Of a DNA stretch of 37,116 nt, positions 7,502-15,390 are shown piece after piece. The position numbers and the translations under genes are program-made. The notes under the pieces were generated by a model. It searched no databases. It had not been told where the DNA came from and saw only the letters and a list, made by a program, of their open reading frames with translations. Source of the DNA: an uncultured Lachnospiraceae bacterium (GTDB lineage Bacteria > Bacillota > Clostridia > Lachnospirales > Lachnospiraceae); NCBI GenBank assembly GCA_910587295.1, contig CAJULP010000092.1, forward strand, positions 1 through 37,116, in the 5' to 3' direction. The stretch's first letter is position 1. The number at the start of each line of letters is the position of its first letter.

Positions 7502-7530
7502 AGTATAACCCAATATCTTTCAGGTGTAAA
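7502..7530 (-). promoter_or_regulatory. Promoter of the small membrane protein gene
   Basis: Minus-strand TTTACA (7525-7530) and TATACT (7502-7507) are 17 bp apart. The expected transcript start is near 7495, leaving a ~50-nt leader before the ATG at 7446. It lies downstream of the alpha-operon terminator, so the gene is separately transcribed. Confidence 0.7.
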
Positions 7531-7565
7531 GTATGAGAAATAACTTTGGTTGTTTCCCATACTGC

Positions 7566-7592
7566 AAAAACACCCGTGGGTTCCACGGGTGC
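7566..7592 (-). terminator. Terminator of the alpha ribosomal operon
   Basis: Perfect 9-bp stem CACCCGTGG (7571-7579) with CCACGGGTG (7583-7591), a 3-nt loop and TTTTT on the minus strand. It lies 12 nt after the rplQ stop. Confidence 0.93.
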
Positions 7593-7603
7593 TTCATCAC
7601 GCT

Positions 7604-8140
7604 TTAAACTAATTCAAGAACTACCTGCAGCGCGCCGTCACCTTTACGCTGGCCAATCTTAATGATCCTGGTATAACCGCCGTTACGGCTTGCATATTTA
7701 GGCCCATACTCATCAAATAATTTAGCAACCAGGTCTATTTCTTTTGTTCCTCTTTTCCTTCCTGCCTTTTGAAGGGGAACTTCCGTCACGGGATAAAGAA
7801 CCCGCAGCATCTGATGTCTCGCATGAAGTCTGGAAGGCAGATCCTTCTTGATTTCTTTCTCAACAATCTCAAACTTGGTAACCTTCTTACCGTCAACTAC
7901 TTCTTTTACCCTCTTTCCGTCTTTGTCCTTAACAGGAACCTTTGCGGAAACCTTAACTGTTTCATAGTTGTCTTTTTCTTTCACTGCCAGTGCAATTAAG
8001 CCGTCTGCAATCTTCATAACTTCTTTTGCCCTTGCCTGTGTGGTAATGATCCTTCCCTTATAGATAAGGGCGGTTACCTGATTTCTAAGTAATGCTTTTC
8101 TCTGGTCTGATGTTTTTCCCAGTTTTCTGTATTTTGCCAT
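7604..8140 (-). CDS. rplQ: 50S ribosomal protein L17, long form
   Basis: The N-terminus (MAKYRKLGKTSDQRKALLRNQ) and C-terminus (NGGYTRIIKIGQRKGDGA) are typical L17. At 178 residues it is about 50-60 longer than the E. coli or Bacillus protein. The extra part is a Lys-rich, hydrophilic insertion at roughly residues 60-100 (KVPVKDKDGKRVKEVVDGKK...). L17 lines the peptide exit tunnel region. It is the last gene of the superoperon, after a 185-nt spacer from rpoA, and is followed by a strong terminator. Confidence 0.97.
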   Translation of the reverse strand: MAKYRKLGKTSDQRKALLRNQVTALIYKGRIITTQARAKEVMKIADGLIALAVKEKDNYETVKVSAKVPVKDKDGKRVKEVVDGKKVTKFEIVEKEIKKDLPSRLHARHQMLRVLYPVTEVPLQKAGRKRGTKEIDLVAKLFDEYGPKYASRNGGYTRIIKIGQRKGDGALQVVLELV

Positions 8141-8325
8141 TATGGCTCCTTTCCAAAGGATTCCGCTGTTATCGCTTCATTTCCTTTTCTCAATGGGCTG
8201 TGCCCTTCATGGTACACCCGGCCACGCTCTTTGGACTTACATACCGGATGCAGTTACTGATCCATTTATGAGAACACATTGCGTACTCTTTGGTTTTACC
8301 GCAACAGTGCTTCACCAAATAAAAT

Positions 8326-9285
8326 TTACTGTTCGTCACTCGGATTTAACTGTAATCCCAGTTCTTTTAATTTAGCCAAAACCTCTTCTAACGACTTACG
8401 TCCTAAATTACGGACTTTCATCATATCATCGGAAGTTTTATTTGTTAACTCTTCGACTGTATTGATGCCGGCTCTCTTTAAACAATTATAGGAACGTACT
8501 GACAATTCCAGTTCGTCAATGCTCATTTCCAGTACTTTTTCCTTCTCATCTTCTTCCTTCTCTACCATAACTTCCGCAGTCTTTGCATTTTCAGAAAGAT
8601 CAATGAAAAGGCTTAAATGTTCACTGAGTACCTTTGCAGCCAGACTGACTGCTTCGTCAGGTACCAGTGTACCGTTGGTATACACATCCAAAGACAATTT
8701 ATCATAGTCTGTAATCTGCCCGACACGCGTATTTTCAACAGTTACGTTAACTCTTTCAACCGGTGTATAGATAGAATCAATTGCTATCACACCAATCGGC
8801 AGATCTTCGCTCTTATTCTTATCCGCACTTACGTATCCTCTTCCCTTGGTGATCGTCAGCTCCATATAAAGCTTGGTATTCTTACCATTCAGGGTTGCAA
8901 TGGTAATCTCAGGATTTAAAATCTCAATGTCCTGATCACACTGAATATCGGATGCCTTCACCACGCCCTCACCCTCATACTCAATATATGCTGTCTTAGG
9001 CTCATTCGTATCGCTGTTGTTTCTGATAGCAAGGTTTTTGATGTTCATGATAATTTCCGTCACATCTTCTTTCACGCCTTCAATGGAGCTGAATTCATGA
9101 AGCACACCTTCTATCTTCACCTGGCTTACAGCAGCGCCAGGCAGTGAAGAGAGCATAATCCTTCTAAGTGAGTTACCCAGTGTAATGCCGTAACCTCTTT
9201 CCAAAGGTTCCACGACAAATCTGCCATATTTCTTATCCTCAGAGATTTCTGCTACCTCAATATTCGGCCTCTCAAACTCAAACAC
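8326..9285 (-). CDS. rpoA: DNA-directed RNA polymerase subunit alpha
   Basis: This 319-residue subunit has the assembly domain (YGITLGNSLRRIMLSSLPGAA near residues 32-52) and a C-terminal alphaCTD with helix-hairpin-helix (VRSYNCLKRAGINTVEELTNK and MMKVRNLGRKSLEEV), which binds UP elements and activators. The start is a GTG at 9285 with AGGAGG 9 nt upstream. The gene stands in the alpha operon between rpsD and rplQ. A 112-nt spacer with a perfect hairpin precedes it. Confidence 0.97.
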   Translation of the reverse strand: MFEFERPNIEVAEISEDKKYGRFVVEPLERGYGITLGNSLRRIMLSSLPGAAVSQVKIEGVLHEFSSIEGVKEDVTEIIMNIKNLAIRNNSDTNEPKTAYIEYEGEGVVKASDIQCDQDIEILNPEITIATLNGKNTKLYMELTITKGRGYVSADKNKSEDLPIGVIAIDSIYTPVERVNVTVENTRVGQITDYDKLSLDVYTNGTLVPDEAVSLAAKVLSEHLSLFIDLSENAKTAEVMVEKEEDEKEKVLEMSIDELELSVRSYNCLKRAGINTVEELTNKTSDDMMKVRNLGRKSLEEVLAKLKELGLQLNPSDEQ

Positions 9286-9347
9286 TGCAAATACCCTCCT
9301 TTATGAACAATTGACATATCTTTCCTGCGAAACAAAATATAGACATC

Positions 9348-9376
9348 CTTAGGCAGTCTCTAACGGGCTGCCTAAG
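9348..9376 (-). promoter_or_regulatory. Perfect hairpin in the rpsD-rpoA spacer
   Basis: CTTAGGCAG (9348-9356) pairs perfectly with CTGCCTAAG (9368-9376) around an 11-nt loop. On the minus strand only a loose U-rich stretch (TATATTTTG) follows, so it is not a clear terminator. It may be a processing site, stabiliser or partial attenuator setting rpoA levels against rpsD. Confidence 0.6.
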
Positions 9377-9397
9377 AATTTCTTCTCTTGTTTTTAT

Positions 9398-9991
9398 TTA
9401 TTTAGAATACAACTCGACGATAAGCATCTCATTTACAGGAACATCAATCATTTCTCTGGTCGGAAGGTTTTTAATTGTTCCTTTCAATGCTTCCTGATCC
9501 ACGTCCATCCATTCAGGTACCAGTCTTCCTCCTGTCACTTCAAGAATATCTTTGTATCTCTGCAAAGATCTTGATTTTTCTCTGATCTCAATCACATCTC
9601 CCGCTTTGATCAGATAAGAAGGAATCTGAACTTGCTTTCCATTTACCAAAACATGCTTATGGCCAACAACCTGCCTTGCTTCTCTTCTGGTCCTTGCAAA
9701 TCCCATCCTGAAGATTACACTGTCAAGCCTTCTTTCCAGAAGAATCATCAGGTTTTCACCTGTCATCCCTTTCATTCTGTCAGCTTTCTTATAGTAATTC
9801 CTAAAAGGTTTCTCAAGTACACCATAGATGAATTTTGCTTTCTGCTTTTCTCTGAGCTGGAGGCCATATTCACTGACCTTCTTCCCCGCCCTTGCATTTG
9901 TCCTGTTGGACTTCTTATCATATCCTAAGTATGCTGGCTCAAGGCCAAGTGACCTGCATCTTTTTAATACCGGAACTCTGTTTACTGCCAT
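9398..9991 (-). CDS. rpsD: 30S ribosomal protein S4
   Basis: The 197-residue product starts at MAVNRVPVLKRCRSLGL, with AGGAGG 9 nt upstream of the ATG at 9991; the 17 codons of open frame before it are not S4-like. The S4 RNA-binding domain lies around residues 87-150 (LERRLDSVIFRMGFARTRREARQVVGHKHVLVNGK). S4 starts 16S assembly and in many bacteria represses its own operon. The N-terminal Cys cluster of zinc-type S4 is absent (only C12 is seen), so this is a zinc-free form. A 138-nt spacer with several possible hairpins precedes it. Confidence 0.97.
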   Translation of the reverse strand: MAVNRVPVLKRCRSLGLEPAYLGYDKKSNRTNARAGKKVSEYGLQLREKQKAKFIYGVLEKPFRNYYKKADRMKGMTGENLMILLERRLDSVIFRMGFARTRREARQVVGHKHVLVNGKQVQIPSYLIKAGDVIEIREKSRSLQRYKDILEVTGGRLVPEWMDVDQEALKGTIKNLPTREMIDVPVNEMLIVELYSK

Positions 9992-10129
9992 TTTCAATTT
10001 CCTCCTGAAATATTGTTTACAGCGCATTGCGCCTTCTTCCAACTGTATTTTATCTTTTTATGAGACATAATCCTCATTCATGCACATATTTTACGCACAG
10101 CGAACCTCTGCGCCAAACATGCGTAGACA

Positions 10130-10528
10130 CTAAACTCTACGGCGCTTCGGCGGGCGGCACCCATTATGCGGAACAGGTGTCACATCCCTGATACTGGTTA
10201 CTTCCAGCCCACATGCGGAAAGTGCGCGGATTGCAGCCTCACGGCCTGAACCGGGTCCCTTTACCATAACGTCAACTGTCTTTAATCCATGTATCAGTGC
10301 AGCCTTAGTAGCCGTTTCCGCTGCCATCTGTGCTGCATAGGGAGTAGATTTCCTTGAACCTCTAAATCCAAGACCACCGGCACTTGCCCAGCTTAAAGCA
10401 TTTCCTTCATTGTCTGTCAATGTAACAATCGTATTGTTAAATGAAGACTGGATATGTGCCTGTCCATGTTCAACGTTTTTCTTGACACGTCTTTTTGTCA
10501 CTTTTTTGGTAACTTTTTTTGCTGCCAT
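10130..10528 (-). CDS. rpsK: 30S ribosomal protein S11
   Basis: At 132 residues it has the usual length. It carries the signatures AHIQSSFNNTIVTLTDNEGN, SAGGLGFRGSRKSTPYAAQ and the basic C-terminus NGCRPPKRRRV. The Lys/Arg-rich N-terminal tail is typical. S11 binds the 16S platform near the mRNA exit. The gene follows rpsM by 30 nt in the alpha operon. Confidence 0.98.
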   Translation of the reverse strand: MAAKKVTKKVTKRRVKKNVEHGQAHIQSSFNNTIVTLTDNEGNALSWASAGGLGFRGSRKSTPYAAQMAAETATKAALIHGLKTVDVMVKGPGSGREAAIRALSACGLEVTSIRDVTPVPHNGCRPPKRRRV

Positions 10529-10558
10529 TTAAACTAACCTACTTTCTCAAAAATTTTC

Positions 10559-10927
10559 CTATTTCTTCTTATTTGCAACTGTCCTCTTAGGACCTTTTCT
10601 GGTTCTTGCGTTTGTTTTTGTCTTCTGTCCACGTACAGGGAGACCTTTCCTGTGACGGATCCCTCTGTAGCAGCCGATTTCCTGAAGTCTCTTGATGTTC
10701 ATGGCAACTTCTCTACGTAAATCACCTTCCACCATGTACTCAGCGTCAATTACTTCACTGATTCTCTTAACTTCTTCATCGGTCAATTCTCTTACACGAG
10801 TATCAGGATTTACTTTTGCTTTCTCAAGAATCTTGTTTGAACTTGCCCTGCCGATTCCGTAAACATACGTCAATCCGATTTCAACACGTTTTTCTCTCGG
10901 TAAGTCAACACCTGCAATACGAGCCAT
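10559..10927 (-). CDS. rpsM: 30S ribosomal protein S13
   Basis: The 122-residue protein begins MARIAGVDLPREKRVEIGLTY and has the helix-two-turn-helix region (YGIGRASSNKIL) and the basic tail RGQKTKTNARTRKGPKRT that contacts P-site tRNA. S13 forms the 30S head bridge to the large subunit. A good AGGAAAT site precedes the ATG. The 216-nt gap to rpmJ is the longest inside the alpha operon. Confidence 0.98.
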   Translation of the reverse strand: MARIAGVDLPREKRVEIGLTYVYGIGRASSNKILEKAKVNPDTRVRELTDEEVKRISEVIDAEYMVEGDLRREVAMNIKRLQEIGCYRGIRHRKGLPVRGQKTKTNARTRKGPKRTVANKKK

Positions 10928-11143
10928 TTACATTTCCTCCATTTTCTACTAATTGATTGGGGCTTTCTGCCCAACCGGACGTTTCCGATCTTACACGAAC
11001 AAATCGTGAATCAAGAAGTAATCACGCAGGCTCCGTGTACAATTATATGGAAATCAGTTCGGCCCAAAAGCCGGACTGCAGCCGCTTTCATATTAATTGG
11101 ACAAGAACCCTCCTGCATCCCGCAAAGCGGTACCCACAGTGGA
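10928..11143 (-). promoter_or_regulatory. 216-nt structured spacer between rpmJ and rpsM
   Basis: No gene fits here. On the minus strand several short hairpins can form: CACGA/TCGTG around a 5-nt loop, a G-rich/C-rich pairing in GTTGGGC-agaaa-GCCCCAA just before rpsM, and a GTCCGGC/GCCGAAC-type stem. It may be the S4-responsive leader known for alpha operons, but homology to that RNA was not shown. Confidence 0.4.
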
Positions 11144-11257
11144 TTATCCTTGTCTTTGCTTATGCTTCGGATTCTCACAGATTACTCTGATACGTCCTTT
11201 TCTCTTGATGATTTTGCATTTCTCGCAAATCGGTTTTACTGATGATCTAACCTTCAT
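11144..11257 (-). CDS. rpmJ: 50S ribosomal protein L36
   Basis: This is a 37-residue ORF reading MKVRSSVKPICEKCKIIKRK then GRIRVICENPKHKQRQG, a canonical L36. Zinc ligands C11, C14, C27 and H32 are all present, so it is the zinc-binding (C+) form. A strong AGGAGG site lies 7 nt before the ATG. It is the first gene after an internal promoter at 11290-11318, placing it at the head of the alpha operon next to infA, as in most Firmicutes. Confidence 0.98.
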   Translation of the reverse strand: MKVRSSVKPICEKCKIIKRKGRIRVICENPKHKQRQG

Positions 11258-11289
11258 GTTAAACCTCCTTTCAAAAAAGACCGTTTTAC

Positions 11290-11318
11290 ATTATAGCATG
11301 GTATATCTACAAATGCAA
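11290..11318 (-). promoter_or_regulatory. Internal sigma-A promoter for rpmJ and the alpha operon
   Basis: Minus-strand TTGCAT (11313-11318) and TATAAT (11290-11295) are 17 bp apart in the 84-nt gap after infA. Transcription would start near 11283, about 25 nt before rpmJ. It would let rpmJ-rpsM-rpsK-rpsD-rpoA-rplQ be expressed apart from the S10-spc transcript. An AAGATAA/TTATCTT pairing (11317-11340) overlaps the infA stop just upstream. Confidence 0.82.
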
Positions 11319-11341
11319 GATAAAATGGAATATTTATCTTA

Positions 11342-11560
11342 CTATTTGTCTCGCCAGATAATTCTCCCCTTACTTAAATCATAGGGAGATAATTCCAATG
11401 TAACCTTATCGCCGGGAAGGATTCTGATAAAATTCTGCCTTAACTTTCCGCTGATGTGCGCTAATACCCTGTGTCCATTTTCCAGTTCTACCTGGAACAT
11501 CGTATTAGGAAGCTTTTCAACCACGGTTCCCTCGATTTCAATTACGTCAGCCTTCGACAT
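11342..11560 (-). CDS. infA: Translation initiation factor IF-1
   Basis: This 72-residue OB-fold protein (MSKADVIEIEGTVVEKLPNT..., with FQVELENGHRVLAHISGKLR and RILPGDKVTLELSPYDL) is a textbook IF-1. It occupies the ribosomal A site during initiation with IF-2 and IF-3. Its start overlaps the end of the upstream KOW gene by 14 nt, with AAGGAGG 7 nt before the ATG. Confidence 0.98.
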   Translation of the reverse strand: MSKADVIEIEGTVVEKLPNTMFQVELENGHRVLAHISGKLRQNFIRILPGDKVTLELSPYDLSKGRIIWRDK

Positions 11561-11825
11561 ATGTTACCTCCTTATTTGCCCTGATCTTAATAGCATGCTT
11601 GATTTCCTCATTATATAGCTTTTGCTCATTGATAAGCTTTTGCATCAGCACCTGGTCAATATCCCTTTTTATGACTTGCAGATGCTTCTTCTTTTTCCTT
11701 TTTGGGTTTTCCAAAGTCCTAATCTTTCCATCCGCCAGATAGACCGCATCGCCTTCATCCCTGATAACGAGATACATCCGGCCCTTGTCATGCCCTGCCT
11801 TTGATACTGCAAACATTCCAAGCAT
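11547..11825 (-). CDS. KOW-domain RNA-binding protein (L14e-like)
   Basis: This 92-residue protein opens with a KOW/SH3-like segment (VSKAGHDKGRMYLVIRDEGDAVYLADG, about residues 6-32). It continues with a basic patch (NPKRKKKKHLQVI) and a helical tail. Small L14e/L27e-like proteins of this type sit between map and infA in many clostridia, and the position suggests a role in ribosome function or assembly. The exact function is not established. The ATG at 11825 has GGGAGGAG upstream. It lies 16 nt after map and overlaps infA by 14 nt. Confidence 0.88.
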   Translation of the reverse strand: MLGMFAVSKAGHDKGRMYLVIRDEGDAVYLADGKIRTLENPKRKKKKHLQVIKRDIDQVLMQKLINEQKLYNEEIKHAIKIRANKEVTYVEG

Positions 11826-11841
11826 ATTGCCTCTCCTCCCG

Positions 11842-12606
11842 TCACGTCATCCCAGAGGGCAAAGTAAGAATCTCCGGTTCGCCCTTGGTGATCAGCACTG
11901 TATTTTCATAATGCGCCGACCATGATCCGTCCTGGGTAACCACGGTCCAATCATCATCCAGCCATCTTACCCGCCATCCCCCCATGTTCACCATCGGTTC
12001 AATGGCAAGGGTCATACCTGCCCTCAGTTTGATTCCCCTGCGCCACTGCTTAAAGTTTGGTACCTGCGGTTCTTCGTGAAGTTTCGTTCCAATCCCATGC
12101 CCCACCAGATCCCGGACCACACCATACCCATATCTGGTACAGTAACTATCTATTGCGAAGGAAATATCGTGCAAATGGCATCCTTCCCTGGCATACTTGA
12201 TCCCCTCGAAAAAACTCTGTCTGGTGACCCGAAGAAGCCGTGCCACTGCGTCATTGACCTTCCCCACCGGATAAGTCCTTGCGGCATCCGAGTGATATCC
12301 TTTATAGATCAGCCCCGCATCCAGGCTGACAATATCCCCTTCCTTTAAGATCCGTTCTTTAGAGGGAATCCCATGTACCACTTCCTCATTTACCGATACG
12401 CAGATAGATGCCGGATATCCATTATAATTTAGAAAGTTTGGCACACCGCCGCATTCTCGGATCAGCTTTTCGCCCAGCGCATCAATCTCCCAGGTGGAGA
12501 TTCCCGGCCTGATCATTTCACCAAGCCTGTCATGGACATGCGCTAGCAGACGGCAGGATTCACGCATTAATGCAATTTCCCGTTCTGACTTAATTGTTAC
12601 TGCCAT
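11842..12606 (-). CDS. map: Methionine aminopeptidase, type I
   Basis: This 254-residue enzyme removes the initiator Met from new proteins. The five metal ligands are visible: D96 and D107 (SLDAGLIYKGYHSDAA), H170 (VGHGIGTKLHEEP), E203 (AIEPMV) and E234 (ENTVLI). Catalytic H78 lies in VVHGIP. It has neither the type II insertion nor an N-terminal zinc extension. It lies 19 nt after adk, the normal Firmicute order. Confidence 0.97.
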   Translation of the reverse strand: MAVTIKSEREIALMRESCRLLAHVHDRLGEMIRPGISTWEIDALGEKLIRECGGVPNFLNYNGYPASICVSVNEEVVHGIPSKERILKEGDIVSLDAGLIYKGYHSDAARTYPVGKVNDAVARLLRVTRQSFFEGIKYAREGCHLHDISFAIDSYCTRYGYGVVRDLVGHGIGTKLHEEPQVPNFKQWRRGIKLRAGMTLAIEPMVNMGGWRVRWLDDDWTVVTQDGSWSAHYENTVLITKGEPEILTLPSGMT

Positions 12607-12625
12607 TTACCGACCAGCCTTTCCC

Positions 12626-13267
12626 TTAACCCAGTATTGCAGTGATCGCCGCAAATACGTCATCCATGGGAACCGTTCCGTCAACGCCCTTTAAAATCCC
12701 CTTTTCCTGATAAAAATCAATCAGCGGCTGGGTCTGTTTATGATATACGTCCAGACGGTTCTTGACCGTCTCCGGCTTGTCATCATCCCGAAGAACAAGT
12801 TGCTTGCCGCATACGTCACAGATCCCTTCGCTCTTAGGAGGGATATATTCCGTATGATATGTCGCTCCGCAAGCTAGGCAGGCACGCCTTCCGCCCATTC
12901 TCCTTATGATATTCTCATCAGGCACATCCACATTGACCGCAAAATCAACCTGGTCGCCAATCTCACAAAGGGCTGCGTCAAGTACCTTAGCCTGGGGGAT
13001 CGTCCTCGGAAAGCCGTCTAACACATAACCGTCCTTGCAATCCTCTTTTGCTACTCTGTCAAGAAGAATCTTGACGGTAAGCTCATCGGGCACCAAAAGT
13101 CCCTTATCCATATACTCTTTCGCTTCCCTGCCAAGCTGCGTGCCATCTTTAATGTTGGCTCTGAAGATATCACCCGTTGAAATATGGGGGATGCCATACT
13201 TTTCTGCGATCAGCTTCGCCTGTGTTCCTTTACCGGCCCCAGGTGCGCCTAACATAATAATTTTCAT
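12626..13267 (-). CDS. adk: Adenylate kinase, zinc-lid type
   Basis: The 213-residue enzyme interconverts ATP + AMP and 2 ADP. The P-loop is GAPGAGKGT (residues 7-15), and the AMP site includes STGD and DGFPRT. The long lid carries four cysteines (C130, C133, C150, C153), the zinc-binding form common in Gram-positives. A 136-nt spacer separates it from secY and holds an elaborate predicted RNA fold. Confidence 0.97.
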   Translation of the reverse strand: MKIIMLGAPGAGKGTQAKLIAEKYGIPHISTGDIFRANIKDGTQLGREAKEYMDKGLLVPDELTVKILLDRVAKEDCKDGYVLDGFPRTIPQAKVLDAALCEIGDQVDFAVNVDVPDENIIRRMGGRRACLACGATYHTEYIPPKSEGICDVCGKQLVLRDDDKPETVKNRLDVYHKQTQPLIDFYQEKGILKGVDGTVPMDDVFAAITAILG

Positions 13268-13286
13268 TTTAGCTCTCCTATACTTT

Positions 13287-13400
13287 ATTGAAATGAAAGC
13301 CGATTATCCAGCACTTTCATACTAATATAGAGGCAAAGGAATATAAGGCCTGTTTATGAACCTACGCCTTTGTTCCTTTAACCTCTAATTGTATTTCAAT
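13287..13400 (-). ncRNA. Candidate three-way-junction RNA in the secY-adk spacer
   Basis: Pairings were found by eye. The outer stem is ATTGAAA (13287-13293) with TTTCAAT (13394-13400). Arm A is TGAAAG (13294-13299) with CTTTCA (13314-13319). Arm B is TAGAGG-c-AAAGGAA (13328-13341) with TTCCTTT-a-ACCTCTA (13373-13387), extended by an AAGGC/GCCTT pairing inside. The fold starts just after the secY stop and ends about 20 nt before the adk start. No U-tract follows, so it is not a simple terminator. Its role as adk leader, processing element or decoy is unknown. Confidence 0.5.
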
Positions 13401-13403
13401 CAT

Positions 13404-14717
13404 TTAATCATTTAAAAAACCTTTATAATTTCTTACCAACATCTGAGATTCAATCTGCTTCATCGTTTCAAGTACAACACTGACAATAATGATAAGGCTG
13501 GTACCGCCAAAGGATACCTGTGCGCCGAAGATACCATTAAAGAAGAATGGCACCACACAAATGATCGTCAGTCCGACAGCGCCGATAAAAATAATATAAT
13601 TTAATATCTTTGTCAGATACTCACTGGTAGGTTTGCCAGGCCTGATGCCCGGGATAAAACCACCCTGCTTTTTCATATTCTCTGATATTTCCATCGGATT
13701 AAATGTAATTGATGTATAGAAGTAAGCGAAGAAGACCACCAGCATGATATACACCAAAAGCCCGATAGAATAAACAGGCTCATTGGGATTGCACCAATTT
13801 CCGGAATTAAGACCCTTCAATATATGGCCCCAAAAACCAGTTCCCTGATATCCCCAGAAGCTGCATACGATGATCGGGAGCTGCATCAGAGAAGATGCAA
13901 AAATAATCGGGATAACTCCTGCCGTGTTAACCTTAAGAGGAATTGACGAGGTCTGTCCTCCCACCATTTTCCTCCCCTGTACCTTTTTCGCATACTGGAC
14001 AGGTATCTTACGGGTACCCGCATTTAATACAACTACCATCGCCACCATCACTACCATGATCGCAATGATCACGATCGCCGCAACGGCACCAACCGCAATT
14101 GCCTTGCCTAACACAAACTGCTGGAACAGATTGCTGATATCCTGTGGGATACGCGAAATAATATTAATGACCAACACAATGGAGATACCGTTCCCTACAC
14201 CTTTTTCCGTAATGCGCTCACCTACCCACATAAGGAATGCACTTCCGGCTGTAAGGGCTGCAACAATTGTAATTGCATCCAAAACTTTCTTGTCATTCAA
14301 AAGGTTTCCGTTCCAGAAAGTGACAGCCATAGCTGTTGACTCGATCAAAGCAAGCGCAACCGTCACATAACGGGTGATAGAAGCAATCTTCTTCCTTCCA
14401 TCCTCGCCTTCTTTCTGCATTTCCTCTAATTTAGGAATTGCAATAGTAAGAAGCTGCATGATAATGGAAGATGTGATATAAGGTGTAATATTCAATGCTA
14501 AAATGGACATTCTTTCAAAAGATCCACCTGTAAAAGCATTAAAAAAGCTGAACTCATCGCCAATCTTTTGGTTGAACCAGTTAGTAAACTGGTCGATCCT
14601 TACACCCGGTACCGGGAGCTGTGACCCTAATCGGATCACAACAAGCATACCCAGGGTAAATAACAGTTTATTTCTGATATCTTTGATCTTCAATGCATTT
14701 TTCAAGGTTGTGAGCAT
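13404..14717 (-). CDS. secY: Protein translocase subunit SecY
   Basis: This 437-residue integral membrane protein has about ten transmembrane segments and forms the Sec channel with SecE and SecG. Typical segments include VIRLGSQLPVPGVRID near the N-terminus, ALNITPYITSSIIMQLL, the GVGNGISIVLVINI stretch and the cytoplasmic loop with GGFIPGIRPGKPTSEYL. The ATG at 14717 follows the rplO stop directly (TAAATG), with AGAGGTGA just upstream, so translation is coupled. Confidence 0.97.
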   Translation of the reverse strand: MLTTLKNALKIKDIRNKLLFTLGMLVVIRLGSQLPVPGVRIDQFTNWFNQKIGDEFSFFNAFTGGSFERMSILALNITPYITSSIIMQLLTIAIPKLEEMQKEGEDGRKKIASITRYVTVALALIESTAMAVTFWNGNLLNDKKVLDAITIVAALTAGSAFLMWVGERITEKGVGNGISIVLVINIISRIPQDISNLFQQFVLGKAIAVGAVAAIVIIAIMVVMVAMVVVLNAGTRKIPVQYAKKVQGRKMVGGQTSSIPLKVNTAGVIPIIFASSLMQLPIIVCSFWGYQGTGFWGHILKGLNSGNWCNPNEPVYSIGLLVYIMLVVFFAYFYTSITFNPMEISENMKKQGGFIPGIRPGKPTSEYLTKILNYIIFIGAVGLTIICVVPFFFNGIFGAQVSFGGTSLIIIVSVVLETMKQIESQMLVRNYKGFLND

Positions 14718-15167
14718 TTACATCACCTCTGCAGTTCCACCAACAGCTTCAATTTTTTCTTTTGCGGATGCACTGAAAGCATTAGCCTTTACTGTAAGCT
14801 TCTTGGTAACTTCTCCGTTTCCGAGGATCTTAACGCCGTCTTTCGGGTTTTTAACAATGCCTCTCTCGATCATTGTATCTACGTCTATCACAGCGCCGTC
14901 TTCAAATTTGTCATTGAGTACGCTTACGTTGATCGCAACGATTTCTTTTGCATTCGGGCATGTGAAACCTCTCTTAGGAATCCTCCTGTATAAAGGCATC
15001 TGTCCACCTTCGAAGCCCGGCCTGGGCGCTCCTGAACGCGCTTTCTGTCCTTTATGGCCCTTACCGGCAGTCTTACCATTTCCTGATCCGTGTCCACGAC
15101 CTCTTCTAAAATTATCACTATGCTTAGAACCTTTTGCAGGCCTTAAATTCGATAATTCCAAACTCAC
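14718..15167 (-). CDS. rplO: 50S ribosomal protein L15
   Basis: The 149-residue product has the Gly/Arg-rich N-terminal region GRGHGSGNGKTAGKGHKGQKAR and the GFEGGQMPLYRRIPKRGF motif. The start is the GTG at 15167: the AAGGAGG site lies 8 nt before it, while the GTG three codons upstream overlaps the site itself and cannot be used. L15 is a late large-subunit assembly protein. It precedes secY with no gap. Confidence 0.96.
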   Translation of the reverse strand: MSLELSNLRPAKGSKHSDNFRRGRGHGSGNGKTAGKGHKGQKARSGAPRPGFEGGQMPLYRRIPKRGFTCPNAKEIVAINVSVLNDKFEDGAVIDVDTMIERGIVKNPKDGVKILGNGEVTKKLTVKANAFSASAKEKIEAVGGTAEVM

Positions 15168-15187
15168 TGTTGACACCTCCTTATCTT

Positions 15188-15376
15188 TTAAACTTCTTCA
15201 ACTTTAATTAAATGTCTAATCTGCTGAATCTGGCCTCTCGTTGCCGCATTATCCGGTAATACGATAGACTTGTTCAGTTTCCTAAGTCCCATAGACTGTA
15301 CAGTAGCTTTATGCTTGGGAACTGCACCGATAGTAGACTTTACCAATGTGATCTTTAACATTTTCTGCTCTGCCAT
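15188..15376 (-). CDS. rpmD: 50S ribosomal protein L30
   Basis: At 62 residues it matches short bacterial L30. It carries the hallmark LKITLVKSTIGAVPKHKATV and GLRKLNKSIVLPDN segments. It lies in the standard place between rpsE (14-nt gap) and rplO. Confidence 0.97.
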   Translation of the reverse strand: MAEQKMLKITLVKSTIGAVPKHKATVQSMGLRKLNKSIVLPDNAATRGQIQQIRHLIKVEEV

Positions 15377-15390
15377 CTTACCTTTCCCTC

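Noticed and set aside
13870..14370. Long plus-strand frames opposite secY and other ribosomal genes
   Set aside because: They are low-complexity shadows of the minus-strand genes, have no ribosome sites and match no family.
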